A stretch of DNA of 64,000 nt. It comes from Clitopilus passeckerianus (Eukaryota > Basidiomycota > Agaricomycetes > Agaricales > Entolomataceae). The notes below the pieces were generated by a model. It worked only from the letters and a program-made list of their open reading frames with translations, ran no database searches and had not been told where the DNA came from. Made by a program: the position numbers and the translations under genes. The DNA lies in NCBI GenBank assembly GCA_944990035.1, contig CALYLX010000079.1:186001-250000 (forward strand), given 5' to 3'. This document shows, piece by piece, positions 1-11,228 of this stretch (its first letter is position 1; each line of letters opens with the position of its first letter).

Positions 1-1372
1 GGAATTCGTCAAAGTCGATTACTTTCGACGGATGTCCACCATATGCTCGTTTCTTGGCATTAAAACTTATATTCCTATTCCTTTAACCTTTACCATAGAT
101 AGAAAGAGTTCCTTATATGTACCATGGTCTGTGCACGATTTCCGTAGTTATAAAAGCCTGTATATTTGGTAGAAGAAATGCAAGTACTCTATAGACGAGA
201 TTCAGCTATCCCAGGGTGTGATAAGCCTAGATTTCGTTGCGAGCGAACTTCTTAGAGTCAGACGACGCAATCCCAAGTGGTTTCGAAGTCTTTCTATTGA
301 TTACCGAGGGTTTTGATCTTACCGCCGTGTGAGATCGCATTTGTGTTCATTATAGCGCAATATATTCATTTGAAACGCTACTTTACATTGCGAAGGCTAT
401 CCAATAGTCTACGTACTTGTGTGAAGTGTGATATTAGTTGTACTAAGCCCCACGTACTCGTTGAGGGTTTTGGGATTTGATTTGATTGGTGTTCGCACTT
501 ACCTTTCATTTCCCGACGCGCTCATCAACACACGACCACTCTGACCTCCATATTGCTTCTATCTCCCGGTCCAGCGTCAATAGCGTGTCATAGACCAGCA
601 TAACTAGTATCCGTCTCAGTCCATGAAGGGCTTCCAAGAAACACCGAGTTGAAGTTGCCGCCTACCGAGGGAGGCCAGTGCATACTAGTACTTGGAAATA
701 TTGATATGGTAAGCCATGGATTCGAATTCTTTCAACCCCTCTGGGGTTGGCGGTGTGCTTGACATGGTAAGTATGGGAGAGAAACGAGGGGGCAGCGCCA
801 CCGACGGTGTTTATGGAATTTAACAGAGATATCTTCGTGTCCCTGACTGGTCCCGCTACCTTGACTTGACGAAAGCGCCAAACAGTATCAAGGGATAATC
901 TTAATTTGGCTCGACCGAATTATGCTTATAAAGTTATCCCCTTGCGAGGGCTAAGGATTTCCTCGAGATCAATGTGTTCCACCAAACAGGGACTGGAAAG
1001 TGCCAAAACATAAAATATGGTTAGGTACTACGCAGTGGAGACTTCAGCGTTTCGCTTAGGCTGTAGCAAGTGCTGACGCTAGCGATGCCCATTTAGACGC
1101 AAAAGGAGGATTTGGATTGGGAATTAGGCCTGAAGATGCCAGGGAGCTCTCCAACAAACCTTCGCCCTATGAAACTTTTTCAGTAAGTACCTCAGTTCCC
1201 CATACCACGAAAGGTGTTCAACCTGGATAATTAATTAAATTGTAATGTATAGGGGGGCTACTACATATAGTCTACTCTCAGGCTCTATTACTGATCAATG
1301 TTCTACATTATGGTCGACCCGTATTGTTGGTTTCCACCTCCTCACGCCACAACAAACAAAAACGACGTCGGG
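1..1372. other. No gene recognised
   Basis: Frames on both strands are short and broken, and I recognise no protein motif, RNA gene or clear repeat here. The last part is the region downstream of the P450 gene, which is transcribed toward it. Confidence 0.6.
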
Positions 1373-3382
1373 TCAGACCCGAGGCCGTATGGAGAGATTA
1401 AACGGTTTAATGTGGCTACGACAAGATGTCAGCATGTGTCTAAGAGAGCTGAAAGATATTCTCACCTAGTGATACCGCTGGTGAATTCAAGCACTGGCAC
1501 AGGCTCACCAAGCGGAAGCGAAATTTCGTATCGAGACAATATGCTAGCCATCGTCAGTAAGATCATTGTCTCCGCAAAATTTATGCCTGAAGTAAGCTGT
1601 CAGAACATTTCTCGTTTCAAGTGGGTTGCACACACCTGGGCATGATCGACGACCGAACCCATAAGCGAATTTCCGCGGATCAGGCTGACGTTGGTCATAC
1701 GGCATCGGTTTAGATAGCGGTGCCGAGGTTATGAAGCGCTCTGGAGAGAAAACAGACGGCTCAGGGTAGAGATTTGGGTCATTCATAATAGCCCTAGAGA
1801 CCAATTAATCAGTATGACACCGAAGTTGTATGTAAGCGTAAGCGGGATTACCAGATATTGGCGACGATAATGGAGTCCTTGGGAATTCTGTAACCTTCGT
1901 ATTCATCCTCCTCGACGACCTTGTGTGCGAGGCCTAAGGAAGCATGCAGGTCAGTATTTGTTGAAGTTGGTAGGAATCGAACAACGAAGGCTCACCGAGA
2001 TTGGCAACTGGGGCGAAGCGCAGAACCTCTCTAAAAACAGCATTGAGGTAGACCAGTTTGCCCAGATCGCCAGAGTGTGGTAGGCTCTTAGGGCCAAAGG
2101 CACCATCGAGCTCCGCTTGGATCTTCAGTTGGACGTGAGGATAGACAGCCATGAGATGGATGAAGGATGTAAGCGCCGAAAGTGTCTGGAAAAAATGACG
2201 TGAGTGCAGAATCGCTTGGACTGGAACATGAACTCTGACCGTATCAGTGGCACCCGCGTATAGCCCTCCCGCACACCATTTGACAAGGTCTTCATGTTCT
2301 TCGACCGGTAATCTCGCTACGTTATTCTGAAGGTGCCGGGATGTAAACGAGGGCTCGAATTGGCCAGAAGCCTATGCAAATATTCAGCGTCACAATTGAG
2401 TAGGTGGCTTCGGGAGTTCTCACCATTTGCTCTTTGACCCAGTTATGCGGAACGTCGGAGAGTTCCAACAGCTGTTGTTTCCATTTCAATCCCTGACGTT
2501 TCCAACCGGCGCCAGGAAGGAAGGAAGGGATGAAACGTACTAAAGAAGAGTCAGAACACGCGTTGGAGAATGAACTGGATGTGAACGTACATATAGGATA
2601 GTGGTTGACCAGCCATCGTCCCGGAGCCATGGCCGAAGCAGATATCTTCGCGGACTGCTCGGCGACCTTGATGAATCGGTCATCCTCGGTGACAGAATAC
2701 CCATAGGCCAGCTTCATTATTATAGCGGTCGAGCATCTAGATGTAGATTTTAGTCATCGAAGGCTAAAGCTATAAGTTAGAAGCATACCTTCGCAGTTGT
2801 GGAGCCAGGTGTCCAGGGCATGCTGCCATCCCATTCAATAGAGTGGACACCTCGGTCTCCATGATATGCCAGTAGTCCCTGACTGCGAGAGGATTCAAAC
2901 CTGTGTGCAGGAGCTTGCGATACTGTCGGTGCCTGTCATCGAGAGAAGAGATGTTGAAGACTGTGTTCTTCCTGCCGCAAATTTCGTTGAACATGGAATG
3001 TCTAGGGCGATCCGAGTAGATCTTCGCGCGTTTCTCCAATAATTCGGTAACTGAGTTCGTATCGTTGAGGACGATCATACGTGTATTGTAGACACGGAAG
3101 GAAATCATGGAAGCTGTAATGGTCTCGTTAAGCCTCGATTTTGGGACAAAACCACTGGGTCTGCTTACCTGCAAAATGCTCGGACCAAGACCAGTAGGCT
3201 TTCCATGGCTCTGAAGCGGGCAGCAAATGGAGCACTCCAGTGCAAAGCGAACCTATCGGTCCCGGAGGCACCGGTAAACGTTCATAATAACGCTTCAGTC
3301 CGACGAGCAAGACGGCTCCAAGAGCTAAGAGTCCGTAAGACGAGGGCACCATTAGACAAAGTACTGATGGAAGTTTACTCAC
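1373..3382 (-). CDS. Cytochrome P450 monooxygenase
   Basis: This is a haem-thiolate monooxygenase of the membrane-anchored microsomal class. The N-terminus has a hydrophobic anchor (about residues 8-28) followed by the proline-rich hinge LPVPPGP. Further along are the helix K motif EVLR (in FREVLRF), the PERF-type motif FSPERF and the haem-binding loop YGFGRRSCPG with the cysteine ligand; the usual first Phe of that loop is Tyr. Several introns interrupt it. One sits directly after the haem loop (ending near 1586); after splicing, the reading runs CPGINFAETM into the final helix. A last intron of about 50 bases leads to a C-terminal IKPFNLSIRPRV and a stop at 1373-1375. The layout resembles basidiomycete P450s often named O-methylsterigmatocystin oxidoreductase-like, but the substrate is unknown. 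It looks intact. Internal exon borders were judged by eye. Confidence 0.9.
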
Positions 3383-5188
3383 ATTGTATCCCGTCTTATA
3401 TATCCAACATACACCGATATTGAGCTCGCAGCAGATGCAGTGCCACGATCAGTTAGACGTGTATGAGTCAAGCGCGATATCCCGATACTGAGCTAAAGAT
3501 GTCCGTATCTCTGGATAAACAGGAACGGAAGACACAAAGCCCGTTATTGTTTTTCTCCGTTCTGCTAGCAGGGGAGTCATAGGCCAGGAGATATCGGTCG
3601 GTAGCATCGGCCCCTCTTAAGTGCGCCATGATCGTAGTAGGGCTGGGACCAATCCCAACTCGTTGAAACGGGCGTCTGTCGAAGCCGTGCTGTGATCGAT
3701 CCTACCGAGCGAGGCCGTCATCGACTCATAGTCTTGGAGCACTGTATTCGTAGCCACTAAGGAGATATCCTAGGAACCTTTCTTAGGTTTTCATCGCAAA
3801 AGCTGAGGAAGACGGAGGTTTTGACTCTCAAAATGGTTGAAAGCAGTGCTATCAGAATGGAGCCCTGAACCATGAGGCAGGCAATGACGAAGGTGCAGGC
3901 AAATATAGACAAACAGTCGCGTCGCCAAATTTGGCGAAACCCGATAATTCTTGGCAACTATACCGTTACCCTCCAGTCTTATCAGAGGTTTGCGGCTATT
4001 ACGGCGGTGTGAACAGATCGGAATGCCGTGTTGAAGAATACTACAAAGCTAATATCAAAGGTAGCCTCTATGATCGGACTACGATCGTGCCAGTACAAGA
4101 CATCCCCTTCGTACAAATCACTGGTAGGCGCCAGCCCTGAATGGCAAGCATTCTATAAATACACCGCCAAGTATTCGATTTTGGCGAGACACCGCTGTTA
4201 TTGTGGAATGGGTGGACCAGCTTCACAAGGCGCTAGACATGTAAAGCATCACCTGTAGTGATGTGTCTCGGCCAAATTCTGGCGTGCATCGGGTTCTCTT
4301 CAGAGAACGACGATAGTCGTCACATCTCTCTGTTATGTCGACATATGAAAATATACCTCTGAAGTATCCAGACAGTTCAGAAGAAGCCCTTCTGAAAGAT
4401 GCAAACGTTCGTCAAGGCCAGGTGATGGTCAGGAGGGCTATTGCGGGTGCAACAAAGTTACGGCAGAGATGGAGTTTCCGCCCAAAGTCCTCAGTAACAT
4501 CAAACTTCCCGAGACTTGGTGTCACTAAACGTGCAGTTGCTCATGCCTGTCAGATTGGTGCCTACTGGTGGGGGCCCACCAGAGAATTCAATACTTGACG
4601 TCGGGCATCCCCGGACCCCCAAATTTCTGTTTTTCAACGTGCATGCGACTCGGTTCTTGCTCTCGAACGATGTGACTGAAAACTGCGCGATTCGGGTGAG
4701 CAACGAGTCAGCCCGAGAGTTTGTTTCGTCATCTTGTTATGTAATGATCTCATTCGTGACTCGTATGAGCTGAGAGGTGCTTGAGGAGGCCACTCTAAAG
4801 TTTGCGTTCGTTTCGAAGTAGAATTTTGAAAGAATAAGGAGCCTCAGGTCATTAGTAAGTGAAGTTCGCGACTCAGTTCATACAGCCCATGGAGTGCTCG
4901 AAGCAAGTGAATATTTGTGTTTTGAATTCCCCGGATGAATGTGTGTTGTGATCCGTCTAAGTCATATGTCTAAATATAACCGGCCCAGCCTGGACAGCTG
5001 CTTGATCGCATAAGGCCGCCCGAACTTCGCCAACCTCTCCAGGTGCCGCACTAACCCGCCAACGTACATAAGGAGGCTCTGAGAAGCACATCGTGGTCAG
5101 AGCAACCCTTAATGACTATCAGTTGAGTCCAGTGATTCACTTCGTTCTGTCACCTCGAGGCTCAACTGCGAATTTTTCTCTAGTCCAG
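3383..5188. other. Unassigned region upstream of P450 and HPP genes
   Basis: The region holds the divergent 5' flanks of the P450 (-) and the HPP gene (+). A short frame on the minus strand at 3957-3757 encodes one hydrophobic stretch, and frames on the plus strand at 4028-4600 encode no recognisable domain. An upstream exon of the HPP gene may lie in the last few hundred bases, but I could not place its ATG. Confidence 0.4.
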
Positions 5189-6059
5189 GTTCACGCAGCC
5201 AAGGTCCATCATACCCATCGTTTAGCTAGGTGGCCAGCATGGGCGTCAAGATGGTTAGGATATCGTGCTGCTCCTCCGCCAAAAAACCCAGAATGCATCA
5301 ACTGGGTGTGGTCGTTCATTGGGGCATTTGGCGCGATCTCCATGATACAAGCTTTATTCACCCGTGCATCATACTTCATTAAGCGAGGAGTTCCGCCAAT
5401 AGTGGCCAGCTATGTGAGTTCTTCATGGGATTTGTCTGACTTCTTGACAAGGCTGACTCTGCTCTAGGGTGCAAGCGCTGTCCTGATTTACGGTGCCATC
5501 GAAGCCCCACTAGCTCAACCTCGTGCTCTCCTCGGTGGTCACTTCATAGGTGGCCTCGTGGGGGTTTGCGTCACCAAACTATTCATGCTTCTCCCCACCG
5601 AAGAACGATATGACGAACTATCATGGCTTGCCGCATCGTTGGCATGTGCAACGGCGATCGTGTTGATGCAGATGACTGGGACGATACATCCACCTGCAGG
5701 TACGCTTGGTGCTTTCACACTAGTCGCCTTCTCACTCTGTTTCAGGTGCCACCGCTCTTTTACCTGCTACCAGCAAAGAAATACGAGATATGGGATGGTA
5801 CTACCTGCCTGTCTTGCTATTAACCTCATCCCTTGCCCTTATCGTGGCGCTGTTGATCAACAATATCCAACGTCGATATCCCGTATTTTGGTTCCATGCA
5901 GCCACTGTCATTCCGGCACCCGTTTCGCCTGACCTTGGAGGCCCTGAGGACGATGGCACGGACACGACCCCATCGCAGAGCAACTCGAGTTTAGATGTCA
6001 ATGTAGAGAAGGAGGCTGCTTTGAATGCATCATCGCCGCCAGCTCCATTAAACGTGTAG
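5189..6059 (+). CDS. HPP family integral membrane protein
   Basis: A small multi-pass membrane protein of the HPP family, named for the His-Pro-Pro motif. Here the motif reads TIHPPAG, with the residues after the intron giving GATALLPA. Three exons are clear: one ending at 5413, one at 5468-5699 and the last from 5746. Reading across them gives four hydrophobic segments, beginning NWVWSFIGAFG and including LLGGHFIGGLVGV and YYLPVLLLTSSLALIVAL. The tail after the last membrane segment is Ser/Asp-rich and ends PPAPLNV. Just before the first segment is the usual fungal lead RWLGYR.PPPK. The start is uncertain: there is no in-frame ATG in the first exon as drawn, so an upstream exon with the initiator is expected. 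Bacterial and plant-plastid homologues are linked to nitrite transport; that role is not shown here. Confidence 0.85.
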
Positions 6060-6919
6060 AATATCTCCATTACTGTAACAATATAATCACATTCATGATA
6101 CCCTCCTGCCATCTCTTTCTGCGCTGCTTTCATTTATAGAATCAGGCAAAAAATGACCACAGTTCTGGCCGAGGAATTGCGGCGCATTCTGGAGAATCTA
6201 TGCCTTCCCAACTACGTCACCACTAGGGTCTGCAGATCGACAGCGTCGAGATTGGCGTCGCTCGAGGCTTTCCGGAGATAAGGGAAGCCTAATTTCCCAA
6301 AAATCCGACGAGCGATAAGGAGAGAAGGCTTCCACGCACGCGTTCAGGTTTGCGATAAGGACCTGGAGATAAGGGCAATTGTGATCAAGATAGGCGTCGC
6401 GCTCACTCAAAAGACACCGGAGGCCGTGCTTATACCTCGGGTACCCTCTGGGACCAAGTAGAAGTCCCCGTCGAGCGGCCAACGAGTCAGAAGAGACATT
6501 CGTCCTCGAAGGTCTGCCCCGCCAGAAAGCCTCTGGGGCGTACTTTAGTTTTATGTCACCAGGATGACACATGAACAAGCTGTCGGAAATATCGGATCGG
6601 CAGAATTAGGCACAACTTGGCGGGACGGCCGATCGGTATACCGACTTTGTCCGCTGTGCCCTGATCACTTGTTCAGATCACTGGGGACCATTCTTTGCAA
6701 CGTTCACGAATCTGGAGAAAACAAGGATGCATTGCCACAGTGTTATGACCGAAGTCACAAATCCAGACGCTGTTTGAAACGATTACGAACTGCGATTTGT
6801 CTTCCTGGAAGAAAATGATCATGATTCCGGGACCGCTTATGCCCGTCTGGTGACTCATTTGGCCCGTCGTTGTCCAAGCGGGAGCTGGAACGATATCCAG
6901 AATTATCTTGACGGCTACC
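6060..6919. other. No confident gene
   Basis: A plus-strand frame from the ATG at 6152 runs only about 40 codons. A longer minus-strand frame (6578-6198) has no motif that I recognise. The end of the region is the 5' flank of the cupin gene. Confidence 0.4.
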
Positions 6920-7303
6920 ATGTCTGCCGCTGTAAACCTCGCCCTGGCTCTCAGCCAATTCAATGACCACTGGTCTCCCAAACGCGTTGCAACTCTCAAC
7001 GATTACGACATCAAAGTCGTGAAACTCAAAGGGGAATTCGTCTGGCACAAGCACGATGATACGGACGAGCTCTTCTTCGTGCTCTCAGGAAAGCTCAATA
7101 TCCAGTTCCGTCCTGCAGACAGAGAGGACGTCATTCTGGGACCGAACGAGATGTTCGTGATACCCAAAGGCATGCAGCATTGCCCGAAGACCATAGGCGA
7201 TGAAGAGGTCTCGGTGCTCTTGATAGAGCCCAAAGGAGTTGTCAATACAGGAGATGCTCCAACCGACGCTGTCCTAACGAACGCGGTGCAGGATCTGCCA
7301 TGA
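6920..7303 (+). CDS. Small single-domain cupin protein
   Basis: A single exon encodes about 127 residues forming one cupin beta-barrel. The first metal-binding cupin motif is clear: HKHDDTDELFFVLSGKL (residues about 43-60), giving His-x-His and the following Glu. The second motif includes FVIPKGMQHCP, with the distal His. The likely ligand set His, His, Glu, His is therefore present. The ATG at 6920 in the context ACCATG is preferred over the longer open frame, because the triplets upstream hold no other ATG. This size and layout is common for fungal cupins of unknown substrate (mannose-6-phosphate-isomerase-like fold). No signal peptide is seen, so it is probably cytosolic. Confidence 0.85.
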   Translation: MSAAVNLALALSQFNDHWSPKRVATLNDYDIKVVKLKGEFVWHKHDDTDELFFVLSGKLNIQFRPADREDVILGPNEMFVIPKGMQHCPKTIGDEEVSVLLIEPKGVVNTGDAPTDAVLTNAVQDLP

Positions 7304-7404
7304 GGTGTGGGAGTGGAAGAGGGGACCAGGCTAAAGTCAAGAATGCACAGTTGACATGGCCGGTTGCGTCTCTTGAACAGAATTTCATTTTGCTTTATGC
7401 ATAC

Positions 7405-8993
7405 TTAAACATGTGAAGAAGCACCTTCCCCTCGATCCAATTCTGGTTCTCTGAGGGTTACATTGCCGTTGAGTTCGGTCAAAATATCCTCCTCTCCGGG
7501 TTCATCTACTAGGTTCAGTTGTTGGTCTGGAGGCACGGACCCGAAAATGGAAGGCTGATTTTTCAGCAACGGGAATCCAAAAGGGGGGAGGACCTCGAGA
7601 GGTGATGACGCCTCGCCGAGCGAATCGCTCATGCACGATCGGGCATGCTCCCACCTTCGCAGGTCCAGCAGGAATCGAGCTGTCATCATCCCAGATACTC
7701 TGAATAGAGCGAGATCATTAGGATTAGAATCACTTGTGGCGGCATGAACCTACGGGCTGCTGAGCAGTCGCTGCATAAAACCACCCTAAACAGTGGCCAG
7801 TGGACGGCCATCTTTATCTCTGACACCCTTGCTTTTGCCTCCTGGGATGATGCTCAGCCAACCCGCGTCGCCAATACGGACAAATTTGACTCACGACATC
7901 CAGAACAAGAGAGCTAACGACTCGCAGAAGGGTCAACCTTGCACCGAGCATTTAAGAACGACCGCACAAATAGAGAAGAATGCCTACTCTATGTACTGAA
8001 CACCTAGAGTAGAGAACCATTGAGTATCACTCAGGCCGTGGGGGATTGCGGTGGCGTACTGCTTCCATTGATAAGAACCCGCATTAGGCTACCTTTAGCC
8101 TGATATCCTTCTTCATCGTCTTGGTGCATTTTCCAGAAACGATAGGCGGTAAAGCACGCTGAGGAAGCCTCGAAGGCACACATTGATATCTTCAAGATGC
8201 CAGTGACTGGGAGAAGGGTGAAACAACGATTCAACATAATCTCAGTAATGGCGTCAAAGACACAAAATACCTCTTCATGGGAGAATGTCATTAAGCATGA
8301 GAGATCGACTAAGGTGGGAGGGGAAAGAAGGCGACGCACTTTGGAACATGGTCATTGCAGTCGATGTAGGGAGTCTGCTGACTTGGCATCACGTCATTTC
8401 GGCTTCCACAATACGAGAGCAGCCATGCCCAGGGAAGCCAAATAAATAAGGACCCATCGGTTCTTGCTATAGACTTTCCATGTACACATGGTCCATACCA
8501 CTATTATAGCGATTAGCCCAAGAATGCCGAGTCCGCTAGATATCCTATATCCCATATCGCAACTGCTGATTTCGTTAGCACAGTTCAAGGATTCTAACAA
8601 ATGCGTCACACTATGGAGGTAGGGTGAGCACTGTGTCGTAATAAAACCTGGAGGACCGACCGTTTTGGCGAGGCGACCGGCGATGGCGAGAAGGTAGAGA
8701 ATGTTACCAATGAGGCCATAGCGGCAACAGATATACAGGAGAGCGTAGAGCTGTATTTTGTGACCCCACACTAGTTGTATCTCGGCTTGAAAGGTGAGGA
8801 CATAATCGTAGTACAGAAGGGCTGAACCCTAATGAGTACGCCCTTTCGTCGGGAAAAAAAAAGTTCCTTCTCTCACCAATACTAGACCACTGAACGCAAT
8901 ATTCAATATAACTGCGGGGAGAGAATGTTAGAACAACTTCTCAAGACGGAGAGATAAAGCATACCGTGTGGGGTATCGATGTCCGTGGTCCAT
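7405..8993 (-). CDS. DUF6533 multi-pass membrane protein, copy 1
   Basis: This belongs to the agaricomycete DUF6533 family, membrane proteins with about seven predicted helices and no known function. Exon 1 (ATG at 8993) splices to give YIEYCVQWSS, and the next exon gives the family signature ALLYYDYVLTF followed by LYALLYICCRYGLIGNILYLL. Later exons give a helix with IIVVWTMCTWKVY and the last family motif GGFMQRLLSSP then MMTARFLLDLRRW, ahead of a polar acidic tail ending GEGASSHV. It is the neighbour and clear paralogue of the gene at 9479-11228, with matching intron positions. The exon near 7940-8030, which should encode a hydrophobic helix, reads poorly in every frame, so this copy may be damaged or my splicing there may be wrong. 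Confidence 0.75.
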
Positions 8994-9478
8994 TTGCGGG
9001 GATACAGGGTAGGTAGAAGGCCGAACGAGAGCGGGGATGGGTGAGATGCTAGCACCTCACGTCGAAGGGATTTCCAGCCAGAACCATTGGCTTTAATGAT
9101 AGGACGGCCTGGTTCTTTCTCTGAAAATGACGATCTAAGTATGAGCATCATGGCCGTACACGAAAATCAGGGCGAAGCACATCTATGATCTACAATACCT
9201 GCCGGGATAATCACCACTTGGTCTTAGCGGGAAAAGGGTCCGAGAAAAGCAGTGCCCCCACCTTTCCCTTACCTTCTTTCGAAGATTCGAAGCCTTGGGG
9301 TGTGATAGCGCGTGATCTAGTTGTAGGCCCCGTCATCAAACATCAAATCCAGCGATATAATAAGCGGCGAGGCGATGTTGATCATGATTTCAACCAAAAC
9401 ATGCATATCGTTACCTTCCTAAATCCTCATGGTCAGATTTTAACTAACACCCCCACTGCGTGATATGTTTCACCAATG
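8994..9478. other. Spacer between the two DUF6533 genes
   Basis: This spacer is the 5' flank of copy 1 and the 3' flank of copy 2. I see no gene in it. Confidence 0.6.
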
Positions 9479-11228
9479 TTAACATTGTGATGAAGAGCCT
9501 TCTCCCGGGTCCCAATCATCATCTCTCCCCGCAGCTACATACGTCTCACCTACACTCACATCAGTGGCACTCCCTACCTCCCCTCTGGCTACATCCTCCC
9601 AATCTATATCATCTTCGCGATCTTCTGATTCGGGTTCCATTACTGCAAACGTCTCTGCTGTGTCATCGCTATCTCGTGGAGGCACTGAGGGTTGCTGTAC
9701 GAAACTCGGTACTTGGCCGAGATCGATGAATCGGGTCAGCGAGGAGGCGCTCGCGCGTTGTTCTTTCCATCTCCTTAGGTCCAGGAGGAATCGTGCGGTC
9801 ATTAACCCTGATATACTGATGATTGATTCAATCCATGAGGAGTCCCATGAATCGTAAGTACGAGAGGACGTACGGACGAGCGAGGGCATTGAGAAGGCGC
9901 CCGAGGAAGCCGTCTTGATCCTAAAGTCATGGAAGTAGCTGAGAAAACGAATATCTAGAAGAATACGAGGGCATACCACAGCTCTCTATTGGCGAAATTA
10001 GCGAGTAATTGGTGTTGGAGGGGAAGAAACTCACGATATTGAGGCCGAGAGACGCAATAGTCAACAATAGCACGAGGCTGCATGTCCCATAAAGTGGTGA
10101 GAGCAGGATAATCGCAAGGACTTTTGAACGTTACCTAAGGTACTTCACACCTAAAAAGCGTATTTGCGATGAGTAAACTTTGTCAGACGAGACAGCAGGA
10201 CTGTCGTACCTCCTTCCAAGAGCACACTTATGAGCGATCGTCCAAGATTGATTTCACCATCGTCAGGCTTGGGCCTGTGAAGAAGCCGGTAGATCGTGAG
10301 TCCGGCGGAGGACATCTCGAAGGCAACGACGAAGAACGTCAGAATGACAGAAACTGTATGGGTGTGAGCCCCATGTTGATGTCAGGCTAGTACTTGAAGC
10401 AAACCTCTGTGAGAATAGAGTTGAATAAGGATCAAACGGAATGAACGAAGGCACGACTCAGTAAACTCACTTTGGTAGTTCTGTGTCGCACTCGATGAAT
10501 GGAATTTGCATCTGTTCGTCAGTAACATTAACATAAGTCGGTGTCGAGTGATTAGCTATAAATTCAAAACTCACGACATCCAGAATTATCGTTGCCAATC
10601 CAAGGAATGACAAGTAGGCCAGAATGTAGGTATTCTTGTCGTATACAGCCCACGTTCGAGCTGTCCATACAACTGAGGTTTACTATTAGCTGGCTTTAGG
10701 GGACAATTGCGCAGAGAAACACTCACCAACAATAGCTATTCGGCCAAGAAGACCCAGTCCACTGGTGATTCTGTAGCCGAGGTCGCAGCTGGTACGAAAA
10801 TGTGTCAGCTCGGCGAGGTTGAAGTAGGTGCTGGAGTCAATTATACTGAGAAATATAAGCGGAATGATTTTAAGCCTTGGAAAAACGTATGCACACCCTT
10901 TTCGTGAGTCGGCCGGAGACTGAAAGGAGGTAAAGCAGGTTTGCTACCAGAGCATACCTACAGCAGATGTAGAGGACTGTATGAATCTTGAACTTGGCCC
11001 TCCAGATGTATTTGACCTCTCGGGAAAAGGTGAGGATGTAGTCGTAATACAACAGGGCTGCAAATTGCCTAGGTTTAGCGTGCAGAAAATGAGATGTGAA
11101 GGGACCGACCTATGCTAGCCCATTGAACACAGTACTCGATGAAGCTGCGCGAATGAAGGTGAATGAGTGTCTGCAGTCGCTTCCAACGTGCTGATCGAGT
11201 CTTACTGCTTGGAGTAACGAGGAGTCAT
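9479..11228 (-). CDS. DUF6533 multi-pass membrane protein, copy 2
   Basis: This is a second DUF6533 protein, tandem with the one at 7405-8993. The first exon begins at the ATG at 11228 (MTPRYSK) and splices through an intron of about 90 bases to FIEYCVQWAS. The next exon gives ALLYYDYILTFSREVKYIW and LYICCRYALVANLLYLL. Downstream exons give FFVVAFEMSSAGLTIYRLL, then a strongly hydrophobic segment LAIILLSPLYG, and finally GLMTARFLLDLRRW followed by an acidic, Ser-rich C-tail ending GEGSSSQC. The tail is longer and more acidic than in copy 1. All expected helices can be read, so this copy looks intact. Likely a membrane protein of the cell surface or endomembranes; the role is unknown. Confidence 0.82.

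Noticed and set aside
4500..4773. Overlapping frames on both strands
   Set aside because: No recognisable protein on either strand; probably chance.
6198..6578. Minus-strand open frame of 126 codons
   Set aside because: No family resemblance and no supporting exons.
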